From Tetrahymena elliotti 4EA (lineage: Eukaryota > Ciliophora > Oligohymenophorea > Hymenostomatida > Tetrahymenidae): 64,000 nucleotides of DNA. Positions 1-11,771 of this stretch are shown piece after piece (the stretch's first letter is position 1; the number at the start of each line of letters is the position of its first letter). Below the pieces are notes generated by a model. That model was given only the letters and a program-made list of their open reading frames with translations. It searched no databases and was not told the DNA's origin. The translations under genes were made by a program, and so were the position numbers. The stretch is from NCBI GenBank assembly GCA_000231825.2, contig JH720296.1:1191666-1255665 (forward strand). The letters are read 5' to 3'.

Positions 1-152
1 ACTTTTTTTAAGATTAAAATGATTTATTGTAAAAATAGAAAATAGAATAATAGTTATCAAATAAATTGTAAAGGTTAATATGAAATTCATAATAACTCCT
101 TAACTTTTAATTAAAAAAATAAGCAGTTGATAATAAATATACCAATATTTGA

Positions 153-299
153 AATTTGGAAAGGAGGAGGGTAATTTTCTTACAACTATAAATACTTATT
201 GGAGTATATATTAAATATTTTGATGAAGAATTGATTAAACGAATGAAAAAAGATAAATATAAGTCTTTTATTCAAAAAGTAATGACAGAGAGAGGCTGA
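153..299 (+). CDS. Possible C-terminal exon fragment, plus strand
   Basis: An open stretch ending at TGA (297-299) reads as a charged, protein-like tail with aromatic and Asp/Glu/Lys residues (around IKYFDEELIKRM). An in-frame TGA at 150-152 closes it upstream, and no ATG or clear splice acceptor is visible. It could be the last exon of a gene entering from the left, a decayed gene remnant, or chance in AT-rich DNA. No family is recognised. Confidence 0.2.
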
Positions 300-628
300 T
301 ATTTAAAGGGTATAACATCAAATTTACTTTGTTTGCTTATTTGACTGATTAATTTTTAAGATTAGAAAGTAAAACAAACAAGCAAAAAAAATATTAAATA
401 TTGGTGAGCGAATAAATGAAAGAAAGAAATTAAAGCAAAAAAGAAGAAGAAAAAGAAAAGAGTCTTTGAATAAATTAATTAATTAAATTAATGAGAAGCA
501 AAAAAAAAACAATTGCAAAATTTATTTGGTAATAAAAGCTGATAAATAGATATATTTGTTTGTTAATTTTTTTAACTTAATGAAAACTAAAATTTTTGTA
601 GCAAAAAACTGATTTTAAAATATTTTAC

Positions 629-1441
629 CTGCAATTTGATGCTGCTCAACGAAAAAACTTCGAAATTGTGGGATTAATAGGTGGGAGGGTTTGTTGTTTA
701 ATCTGTCAGTAATATTGATAAATCGTGTATTGAATTCATGTTATATTCCGTTGCTTTATCTTCTACAGTGTATTTTTTTAACATTTTGTTAATTTCTTTC
801 AAAAAATGAATAGCTTCTTCTTCATTGCTATTGTTCAGTCTCTTGTACAAATTTTTGTATTCTGAGCACTCGCGAAGTATTTTATATTCAGCACCATTTC
901 CTGCATCTAGCTAACTTTTGAAATGGGAGTAGTTTTTCTTGTAAATTTTGAGTTGCTCATCCATTTTCCTATTCAAATCTGCTTTTATTCCTTCCATCTA
1001 TTATTAGAAGGTTTCAACTATTGTTTATATGTCCTTTTCAATTTTTTGCTTTTACATCTATATAAATTTTTCAAACTCTTGGATATTTTGCTTTTCGCTA
1101 TAAGTCAGCTAGTCGAAATTTTCTCTATACACCTCTTAGTTGTTTTCAGGGCAAACTACTTAAAATCTTTTTGCAATCTATTAAATCCCTACCTCGATAG
1201 ATTGGATGAATTTTGAGCATTCGTCCTTATGACGCATGTCCTTTTGTATGCATACTTAACAAAATAATTAATCCTATCGATCGCAGTTTGGATTGCAACA
1301 TATTTCTGTCACTAGTTGGTTATCGTGTTTTTCACAAAATATCTTTAATTGTAAATCTTCATCAAATTATCCGATGATCTGCTCCTACAATTTTATACGA
1401 TCACTACTAATCTTGCTTGATAAATCTTTGGACACTGACAT
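629..1441 (-). CDS. B-box-type zinc-finger protein (3' end unresolved)
   Basis: ATG at 1441 opens a minus-strand exon of 271 codons using TAA/TAG as Gln. Residues about 38-75 hold a B-box-like cluster (FCEKHDNQ, ICCNPNC, LFCQVC, RHKDEC) with Cys/His spacing like the B-box proteins common in ciliates. A helical, Lys/Glu/Gln-rich coiled-coil segment follows from about residue 110. B-boxes bind zinc and usually mediate protein contacts; no RING domain is visible, so ubiquitin-ligase activity is not implied. The exon probably ends at a CAG|GTAAAA donor (628). Downstream the frame stays open to TGA at 272-274, but as low-complexity Phe/Leu sequence typical of spacer, so the true last exon may lie beyond the window or be absent. 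Family call good, full extent uncertain. Confidence 0.7.
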
Positions 1442-2934
1442 TTTCTTTTTAAGTCTATATGAAATGTGAACTTGCTTTGATTTGAGCTTGTGGGACTATA
1501 TGACTATTTTTAGATTTTCACTTGATTTATTTTCCCTATTTAATATATTTATATATGAATATATAGATTGATTGTCCCCTTAATCTTACTTTAAATCTAA
1601 ACTAATTTAATTTACTTAGTAATTATTTATATTAATAATTCTTTTAAACAAATTTTTATGTATTTTTCTTTTGTTGCTCATTACAAGCTATAAATTCAAT
1701 ATCAAGTAATTCCATTATCTTCTTAACTAATCATTTCTTTTTTTCATTTTCTTTTTCTTCTTCATTCATTCATACATACATAACTCATTAACTATTTATC
1801 CATTTACTTATTTATTTATTGCTACCACCTATTATTTTGTATAACATCTTGCTTATCTCATTTTTTATAAAAAAAATCAATTCATTTTCAAATTAATTTT
1901 TTACTTTACTTACTTTCCTGATTAACATACAGTATGGAGTAAAATTTATATTTTTTACATTATTAATCTATTTTTTTTTAAATTTTGTAAACAATGGCTA
2001 AAATTTTAAAACCTCAAACAAATAAATAAATATATTTAATTTACAAGAAACTATTAATTTATTTTAAAAATCTTTCTAATTAAAAAACTTATGAAAAATA
2101 TTTGGCATTTTCACCATTTTTTCATTCTTTATTTTTCTTGAAAAAAATATTTTTTTATTTTATTTATGGTAAAAAAATTCAATTACTTCACTATTTCTGA
2201 ATATGCAATAAAATGATAAATTTTTTATTAAAAAATATTTAAATCTAAATTTGATATTTTAGTGTTTAATTTTTTCTTTTTAAGATATTAGTAATAATTA
2301 AGCTCTTTAAGATAATTTAAAATAAGAATTTAATACACACAAAGAGTTTATTAAAATATCAAACAAAATCTATTGTTTTTGTTATAGTTTAATAAAACAT
2401 ACTAAGAAAATGACATTAAAAAATATTATACTTTATTTTTTTTTACCTTTTTTTGGTTCTGACTTAATATTTTTTAACTTTCTAGTTTTTTTATAATATT
2501 TAGAAAAACTAAGTTAAAATTATTGTTTTAGTTTATTTAATTATTTTTTTAAATACGTTAATGAAAGGAAGAACAGATTAATAAATATTTTAATTAATCT
2601 TTACTCTCTTGTTATATAATTAAATAAGATTTTAGAATGTTTTTATTTTAGATAAAAGAAAACAATATTATTATTGTTCAGGTTTAAGTTTATTAGATGA
2701 AAGACTAATAATAATCACTAAGCTGTTATATTAATAAAAATAATAGCACTTATAAAGTACGAAAAACATTTTGTTTGGTTTTACTATAAAATCTTCTAGT
2801 ATTTTTTGACAATAAATAATAATAAAGCTTTTACATAGATATTTATAAAAGTTGGATTTTAATTGATTAAATATTGAGATTTGTTAATTTGAAATTTTTA
2901 TGTTGGTTAAATTCATTAATTTGTTTTAATTTAC
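1442..2934. other. Intergenic spacer
   Basis: About 1.5 kb of A/T homopolymer-rich DNA between two minus-strand genes. It should contain the promoter of the B-box gene near 1450-1700 and the 3' UTR of the cyclic-nucleotide-binding gene near 2800-2930. No open frame with coding character, RNA gene or repeat array was recognised. Confidence 0.6.
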
Positions 2935-5900
2935 TCAAAGGTAAGAACGATGTGTATTGTTAAAAGACAAATCTCTAGATTTGTTTCCTTATTTTTTTAT
3001 TTTATTTAGATATATTTTAGACTAATCTATTAATTCGTTAAAAATAAGTTGTTTATCTTATTCAGGATATTTTTAGTCATCTGCAATAACTAATCTTTAT
3101 TTTTAAGAATGTCTATTCATAAATTAATTAATCGTTTGTTTAACTTAACATCTATTTATTTATTAAAATCTATTTAAAGGCTATTTTTAGAAATATAAAT
3201 CTGAGCTTAATAGTTCTATTTCATCACGCTTTTCTGGATTTAAACTTAATGGTTTGTGACTTGGATTAAACTCTTTGAATGGCTTTGGTAGATAATCTTT
3301 AAACCCTTCTAGCAGAATTGAAGTATTCTTTTCTGAATAATCTAAAGGAGTAGATGATTTTAATAATTAATTTCTCGTTAGAGGTCTTGATAAATCTGAA
3401 ACGAGTTAGCTTGTGGTTCTTTACTTTTATCTTGATTATTATCTAGAAGTGCATTAAGTATTTTAATTTATGTTTATTGTATTGGGAGATATACTGGTTT
3501 CTTTGTATCCTCTGCTTGCTGTTATCCTTGATTCATAATTACGGGCAGATTAGTTTCCAGGTAAAGAATGATTATTAGCATTGTATCTTTTTGCTGTAAT
3601 TGACTCTCTGTAAGTCAATACTTAATGTTATTAAATATTTTATGAGTTATAGAACTAAGACAGTGTTGAATGCTATTGCCTGTTAGAATTATTATTATTA
3701 TTATTATTTTACCAAGCAGGATATCTGTTTTTTTATATTGGATAGTTTATACTTGAAACATCATCTGTATTTCCTAATCCACTCTTTATAGAAGAAGCAC
3801 CTCCACTCTATGAGTTTCCATGAGGAGAATTTTAAAAACTATTTTTACCACTATTTAACTTCAGATGAGGAATATTTTTTCTTTCAACTAGAGGTATTGT
3901 AGGTACAGTAGCATTAATGGAATTTTAAAATTTCTTTCCTATAGCATCTTATTAACTTTTTAGATCACATGTATCATCATATTTGCTCAAGCTGTAAAGA
4001 TGACTTTGGTTCAAATAATAATCCATTACATTATTAATTTCTTTTTTTAATTCTGCTTATTGATTTTCAATTACTGATTAATGTGGTTATTTATGGTGAA
4101 TGCTCTAAATATATGAGCTATCTTCTTCTATTGATTGTATTTCTTAGATAGTTATTTTATGATTTTAGTCAATTTATATTCGATTTGAAGATTGATTAGC
4201 ACTATGATTTTATTATCTTCTCTCATTTCTAGAACTCATCTAAGAAGAAGGAGTGTTTAAAAAGGAAGGACTATCCTTTCTGAATAATTTATTTTCTCTT
4301 ATTTCATTCAATTTATAATCAAAATAGCCTGCATTTCTGAGTACTCCATAAACTTTATCCATTTGGCTGGTACCATTTCTCCATTCACCTAAATAATTTT
4401 TTCTCTTTGGTTACTTTTAAAGGTGTTTTCTTACTTATCTATCTAATTCTTCTTCATTTTTCAAAGGATTGATTAGAGGGATTCCCATACCTTTTTCATC
4501 CATCATTAAATTTTTTCTATTATATTACAAATATCGACTCATTGCAGATTTATTCATTTATTCAACTTCTTCTCCAAAATTAGCTGATAAGTTAAGTACA
4601 TTTTATCTTTTTTTTTCATTCGATTTATTAATGATCTTGATTGAATAAATTTATTTTAAATTTTAAATAAAATTTTTCACAACTAATCAATACTTACTTC
4701 TTTTGCTTTTTCAATTAGATTTGGGACAAAACTCTATTGATCTTTTATTTAGTTAGCAGAGTGTTCTTATGAATTTTTTTCTCTTGGACTATTTCGACTT
4801 TGTAATAAAGGAGATTTTATAGGACTTTATGATCCTTTCTCATTTTATTATTGAGCTTTTAAAGGAGATTTAGAATTTGATTTTTTCATCAAAAATGAAG
4901 AATTTTATACACCTATTCCACCAGTACCATTACCAGAACCACTATCTTAATCAATTACAATATCAAAATTTTAAATAAACAATTGACTCTAATCAATATT
5001 TTTATTATAACTGCTTATATCTTCCTAACTATTATTCTTTGAAATTTATTCAGAGTTTCTTCTATTTAAGTAATACTTTCTATAATATTCTTCTTGTTCC
5101 TGCTATAATTTTTATTCCTTTAACTTATCATGCATAAGCTCAGCTCTATTTTCTCGAAGAAGCTTTTTGAAATTTTATAAATTGTATTCTACCAAATTAA
5201 CATGATCTTAAAAAATTTATTCCTTTAAATGTATTCTTGATATAATAGTTCTTTAAGCTATTTCCCTTGCCAGTATTCTTTCTCTGAAAACTTGCTTCAT
5301 AATAACAATAATTTCTCCTCCTTCAGGACTCTCACATTTAATGCTATATTGTCTTTTTCTATTTTTAATAATGTCTTCTTCACCCACTAAATCTTTATCA
5401 CCTAATTCTAATATCTTTTATATTCATACAATTATTAAAAGCACTTCTAAAAAATATTTTACTTTTTTCGTTTCTTTTTTTTATTTAAGAGAAGACTCAT
5501 TAACATTAAAAGGAAGTTTTGCCACCTTTTCTTTGTTCTTTTTTTTAAATGTTTTTTCATTTTAAATATTTAAATCATTATCATTGCTATCATGCTCCAC
5601 AACAATAGGCTTTTAAACTAAAAATTCTTTATAAACATAAAACTTTCCCTTAGTAACAATAGCAACAAAGTTAGCTTTATCACCTTCTTAAAATATAAAA
5701 TCACCTCTATTTAACTAACATTTATTTATATTTAAGTAAACATCCCTTAAGAAATGAAAAGGCCATCCATTAAAGCAAGGAAGTTATCCTAGAAATTCTG
5801 TTTACTTTTATAATTTTTTTTCCTCAGTAGGTTTTAGTATTGACACAAAATCTTGCTTTTCCATTATAGCAAAATGAGAATCTTCAGAGCAAGTTATTGT

Positions 5901-6572
5901 TCCTGTTCTAGACTTATTACATATTAAACCTATTTCACCAAAGCAAGCACCAGATTTTAAGATCTTTTAAAGATACAAAACTGCATCTTTTTTTTCATTT
6001 TTTTGTTCTTAAAGTTTATCTGCTGAGGCGTTTTGATTACTCTAATTCTTCTATTGAGCATCAGGATCTTACTCAACTTCTTCTTCATCACTTGGTTTTA
6101 TTCCATGCATCTCAAGAATACCATTTAAAAGTATGTAAAATTTATCAGATTAATCAACTGTATTAATTATAAAATCATTTTAAAATTAAAAAATCCTTTC
6201 AAGCAAAGAATTTTTGAAATTAAAAACAAATTTGGTATTCCAATTTGAAAAAAATTGAATCTTACAAATCCTAAAAACAACAGTTCCCTTTTTCATAAAT
6301 TCATATTTAAATTTGTTGCAAGCTTATTTATGTAAATTTTCAAGTCTATTTTCATAATAGCTTTAAAAAAAACTTAATCCAGCGGTCCTACTACGAATTA
6401 ATTCAACTTATTCAGCAGATTTATTTTCACATTTTAAAGCATCTATTATTTCCTATGAATCAAAATATTAGAATCAAATAAAACAATAGAGAAAATGAGT
6501 TACTTCTGAAAAAAGTTGTTCTTTTACTTGTTTTTTATTCTTTTTTTACATATTTTGAGATATCTTTCTCAT
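2935..6572 (-). CDS. Protein with two cyclic-nucleotide-binding domains
   Basis: Four exons: 6572-6504, 6452-5463, 5414-4698 and 4635-2935, with introns of 51, 48 and 62 nt. CNBD1 (about residues 75-265) has a recognisable phosphate-binding cassette, FGEIGLICNKSRTGTI, keeping the Gly-Glu pair and the Arg that contact cyclic nucleotide in this family. CNBD2 follows, with an RGDFIFQEGD entry strand, then a Lys/Asn-rich insertion, then GEEDIIKNRKRQYSI, a more divergent cassette. The C-terminal half is Ser/Asn/Gln-rich and probably disordered. There is no kinase or transmembrane segment, so this is neither PKG nor a channel; it may be a regulatory or ciliary cNMP sensor. Start: first ATG after an in-frame TGA. 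Stop TGA at 2935-2937. Confidence 0.85.
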
Positions 6573-7687
6573 TTCAGATTAAAGATAATTTTCTTAAAAA
6601 TCTACTTTTATCTTCAATCAGTTTGGCGATATCTGTATATTTATTGTTGTAATCTATTCAGATAATTTATTAATTTAGTGTCAATTTTTATTGGTTAAAA
6701 TTTACACAATAACTGTATTTACAAATATCTAACTAAATTTATATATTTAATGACTGAGAGAAGAGTAAATTTTTATTTTAATTACAAAAAATATTATTTA
6801 TGAATATTTCAGTAGTAATTACTTCAAGTAAATTTAGGTTAATTTAGCATTTAGACTAAATCAACTTTTTTCAAAAATTTAACCAAATTCAATCAAATAT
6901 ATTCTTTTGTATGGTGTATTTATCTTAAAAGATAAACCAAAATATTTGAAAACTTTTTAAGCTTTTTAGAGAGTTTGATTTTATTCTTTTTTGAAATTGA
7001 TAAAAAAAATAAATGAGCAATGATGATGGATTTTTTTATTTTAAATAGAGTTATTGCTTCTATCATCAGAGGAGACAATATTAATTATTAAAAATATCTT
7101 AAAAATTCAAATTTGATTAATTTTTTCAATAAAAAAAGAACTTATAAATTTGTAATTTTAGTAAAAAAAACTAAATACAGAAAGAATACATTTGTAATTT
7201 CTAATTTTAGTAAAAGTGAATTTAGGCTGGATTAAAGGTAATAAATTTTAATAGATGTTGTTTTTGCTACTACAAAATAATATAAATAATTTAGATTGTT
7301 TCTCATTTGAATAATTAAAATTTATTTATGCTATCAAATATTTTTTAGTTTTTAAAAAAGAAAAAAACTTTTAAAAATTTATTTTTGATAAATTTTATTT
7401 TTTGAAGTTAACCTCATTTTCGAAATTAAGAAATTATTTCACATTTCTATTTAATTGTTATTTTATTTAAACATTTTGAATTTATTGATTAAAAAAAAAA
7501 TGAATTTCATTTTTGTTTGAACATTTTATCATTGAATTCTTAAAAATGATTGAAATGCTTATTTAAAATTAATTATTTTACATCAAGTAAAAATATATTT
7601 GATTTTTAATGTGCTCATGAAAGAAAAATTAAAAAATAATTTACAATAAATACAAATAATTAGTTAGTTATTCTTAAAGAATCTTTT
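6573..7687. other. Intergenic spacer
   Basis: About 1.1 kb of AT-rich sequence upstream of the cyclic-nucleotide-binding gene and downstream of the surface-protein gene (both minus). No gene, RNA or ordered repeat is seen. Confidence 0.6.
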
Positions 7688-9928
7688 TCATTTTTATTAT
7701 TAAATTTACTTTTATTATTGCTTCTGTTGAAGAGCTTTTTGTTACAATAACTTTAATTATTAAAGTTTAATGAACTATTATTATTCTTTAGCATTATCTT
7801 ACTCTTCGATTTCAATACGCAAATGACTCTTTCTATTCTTTTTACGTTGAGGAGGCTTCTTTTGCAATAACTAATTTTTATCATTATTTAAGTTATTTGC
7901 AGAGAGATCTCCTTAATTTTATTTTCTTTCAGAATGATTTTATTCCATTTCATACATTCCTGATTTATCATCTTCTTGAGCTAATTACATATGATTTCCA
8001 TTAGTTTTTATTGTATTCTTAGTAGATGAAGGTTTTTTAATTGTATTTCCACTATGATCGCCAGAGCTATGGCCTTTTTCTAAATCTTCTCCATTTTCAT
8101 TTTATTTTTCTGCTTCTTCTCCTACTTCTTCTAATTATTCTGGATCTTCAAGCCCTCTATTCTAACATTTGACATATATTAATGTGGATATAATTATGAA
8201 TGCCAAACCTACAACAACTATTATACTTAGGAATAATTGATTATCTTTACTGCTATCTTTGCTATTTTTATCATTAGTATTGTTGTTTCCATTATTATTG
8301 TTGTTGTTATTATTATTATTATTGTTAGTATTATCATTATCTTTGTTGCTGCTTTCTTTATCTTTGTTGCTGTTTTCATTTTCATTATCTTTGTTGGTGT
8401 TATCATTATCTTTGTTATTGTTATTATTATTATTACCATTCTTGTTATTATTGGTGTTGTCGTTACCAATATTCTCATGATCATTTATATCAAATTCTTC
8501 ATCACCAATGTCACTTGTATCTTAATTTAAATCTAAACTTGTTAATACTCTCGAATTAATTTCTATCAAATTGTTTACATTACTCTAAGCAGGTTCTTGA
8601 TCTTCTTAAATAAGAACACGAAGATATATACCTTGGATATCATTAATTGAAGTAATTTCTTTAAGAATATATTTAGTTTCTACTACAAATATTCCTAAGC
8701 CATTATAAATAAATTAAGGTGAATCAAATTCTAATTATTTTTTGCTAAAATAAACCTTTGATTTTATATGGTCAGTAATATTTTTATTATTTAATGATTG
8801 TAAGCTAAAAAGAAAAGAAGAAGCTTAAATTTTATCATAGTTAAAATAATTTAGGGTATTATTTTGCAACATAGACAGGTATTCAAGGAAGGGGTTTTAA
8901 AATTTGATCAGTAATTAAGATTAATTAATGTCATTGCTTAAGTTACTTATGATTGGAGTAGTGAGAATGATATTTCTAACTTTCTAAGATAGAATTTTGT
9001 ATTTATATGCAACAACTAACCAATTTGATTGATTAAAATTATTTAAAATTTCAATTCTCAATTCATTATTTTATTATTCTTTAATGTTCATCTAAAGCTT
9101 TTTGAGGTCTAGCTCTATAATAAACTAACGATTCCATTATAGATTACTCTAGAGTAATATTTTATCTTAAGAGATTGGAATTTTATTTAAAGTTAAACTG
9201 ACCTCATTTTTCAAACTTTCATATCCCTATTATTTGTTTTTTTTTCCTACTAGATTTCCATTTGGATTTAAGAAGAAAACTTCAATCTAGCATATATCAT
9301 CTTCTTCATTTAGTAACTATTTTAAGTTAATTTAAGAGAGCTTAATACTTATCTATTTTACTTTTTTTGCCTCAACTAAGACTAAACCTGAATTTTATTG
9401 TGCCAAAATATCTATGATTTCTAGATTTTGTTTTTATGAAAAATTTTTTGATTATATTATTGCTACAGGCTTGTAGTTTACTCCAGGTCTTTAAAATATA
9501 AGATAGAATTTTTAAGCTGGTTTAACTGTGTTGGATAAACCACTGATTATGCAAGATTAGCTATAAGTAAGAGTGCATCTAGTATAATTAATTTAATGTG
9601 CAGTAGAATTTTTATCTTATTTAGTAAGAAGCTATTTTAAGTCCTCGAGAGTGTAAGCAACAAGAATAAAAGGATCTTAAGTAAAATCAGTCAAATTAAC
9701 AACGTTCAAAAGCAAATAGTCTGATTCTTAGCTTGCTTAAAATACAAAAATATTCTACTCGCCTTCAGTTTAATTTTTAGCTTTCCATTCAAGATTGTTA
9801 ATGCTAAAAGGGATATTTTCTTCCACTTCTATAATTTCTTTATCTTGAAAAGAGCAGTTTCCATTCTATATGAGAGCTGCTAATACTAGTATTGCTATTC
9901 CTATAATTTAGTTATTTTTTATTTTCAT
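7688..9928 (-). CDS. Single-pass (type I) membrane protein with Asn-rich stalk
   Basis: A single 746-codon exon, ATG at 9928, TGA at 7688-7690. The N-terminus is a signal peptide (Lys/Asn start, then IIGIAILVLAALI, likely cleavage near NGNCS). About 480 residues of ectodomain follow with no recognised domain. Next is an about 70-residue run of Asn, Asp, Lys and Glu (about 485-560), then one hydrophobic helix (LFLSIIVVVGLAFIIISTLI), a Cys/Lys stop-transfer region and an acidic, Gln-rich cytoplasmic tail of about 150 residues ending in poly-Gln. The layout suggests a cell-surface or endomembrane receptor-like protein. No family is recognised and the function is unknown. The lack of introns over 2.2 kb contrasts with most neighbours. 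Confidence 0.8.
8255..8485 (-). repeat. Trinucleotide-like low-complexity tract encoding the Asn/Asp/Lys stalk
   Basis: Runs of AAT, AAC, GAT and AAA codons encode the low-complexity stalk of the membrane protein. The tract is free of stops in several frames on both strands, which creates long spurious open frames opposite the real gene. It is likely to vary in length between strains. Confidence 0.75.
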
Positions 9929-11771
9929 ATTTTATGAATACCCTTATACTTTAGAAATTTATTGTTATTATTATTTGTTATTTTTGAAAAATAAACCTAA
10001 TTACTTTTAATCTATATGATTATTATAAACTTTAATAACCTTTAATAGGTAGTTGTTTGCTTGCTTGTTTGATTGATGATTTTTGCTTGTTTTTAATCTA
10101 ACTAGTTTTTTTATTCATTATTTACTAACTCTTAAATTTCTAACTCAATTTATCAAACAACTTCTATCATTTTTTCTTATTTTTATTTATTTTTTCCTAT
10201 TCAATTCTTAATTATTTCCAATATTATTTGCTTTAAAGTGCATAGAATGCTGTTATCATAAAAGAATATACTATTTTTAATTAAACATGCAGTACTAAAA
10301 ATAAAAAATTACTTCTCATTTATTAGTGGCAGATTAATTTTTACTATTTTTAAAATTTCACACAATTATTTAAATTTTCTTTTTGCTATTTACTTTCTTT
10401 TAACTGCAAAAATAAATGATAATGATCTAAAAAAATAAAATATTTAAAAACTAAATATTTTGATTTTGTATATTTTAATCTCCCCTCCATTAAATATTGT
10501 CAAGAGAAAGTTTAACTAACTAATCTGAGAATGATTTTCTTTTATTAACTAAATTGTTTACATGTTTTATTTTCAACTTAATCACATTGACTTTCTTTCA
10601 GTTTATTAATTTTAAATAATACTTTTTTATCTAAAAATATTTTTCTTTTTCAAATAAAGATTTCAATCCGTTTGTTAATATTAAAAACAAACATGAATTA
10701 CAAAATAATTTTATTGATTTTTCAAATTTAGCTATTTCAAAAATATAATAAATAATTCTCTAATACCTAGCTTTATATTTTTCTTCTAGTTGTAATTATA
10801 ATCAAAAACAGAAAAACCATTCTTAGATAATTTTTAAGCACAGACATTTAGGGTCTCAAGGTTTGAGGTATTGCTTTCAAGATAAACTTAAAAATAAATT
10901 AATCTTTAAGATTATTACTATTTCATAAAATTAATCAATTATGAGAGCAAACTTTCTTCTCCTTTTTTTAAAAGAAATTATTTTTAATTTATTTGTTGAA
11001 TTGTCTTAGTTTAGAGATAACTTTGAAATCAATTTAATATTGAAAATTAATTTATCATTCTATTTTTATTGTATTTCACCTAATAAATGTACTATCTAAA
11101 TATTTAAGAGTAAAATTAATAATTTGATTTTTTTCATTTTTAGATGATTTGGTGAATAGGAAAATAATTTTAGAAAATTTTAAACTTCAAAAATAATTTG
11201 ATTTTAAATAGATCATTTAAGTTTAAAAAATAATGTTAAAAATTAAAAATATAAATGTTTAGTTTGAATTTGATTTTTATTTCTAATATTTTTTGTTTTA
11301 CTATCAAAATAAGTATGCCTTTTGCAGATATTTGTATACATACATGCATGGCTATTTAAAATTATATATTTGATTGAGTATTGGTCACTAAAAAATTTGA
11401 AAATAATGGAAAAGAAAGTTAAATAATTTAAAGGATAAGAGAGGATTATTCACCAGCAAAATTCATAACCTATAAATTACTAATTAAGAGAAAAATCAAA
11501 TAAAGTATATTGCAAAATAATATATATACTTACAAATATTTATTAAATTCATTAAAACAAACAAGGAAGCAAGATTTGTGTTGACTACTAATTCCCCTCA
11601 TATTAAAAAAAGGAACTAGGGAGTATAAAACCAAGAAATTTTTAAAAAAGAACATAAATACTTAACAGTATTAAATAAAGCACTAATTAATTTTGGTGAA
11701 GCTTGAAAATTGCAAAAAGATAACTTTACTAGGTTGATTAAAAATATATTTAGTGTTATACTTCAAGCATT
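9929..11771. other. Divergent intergenic region
   Basis: About 1.8 kb between the divergently transcribed membrane-protein gene (minus) and the NEK kinase gene (plus), so both promoters should lie here. It is mostly A/T runs. A slightly more GC-rich patch near 10835-10890 (around tagggtctcaaggtttgag) has no coding frame and was not matched to any RNA. Confidence 0.55.

Noticed and set aside
8237..8530. Plus-strand hydrophobic open frame (rich in Ile/Val)
   Set aside because: Mirror image of the Asn-rich stalk codons of the minus-strand membrane protein; no real start context, and the opposite frame is clearly coding.
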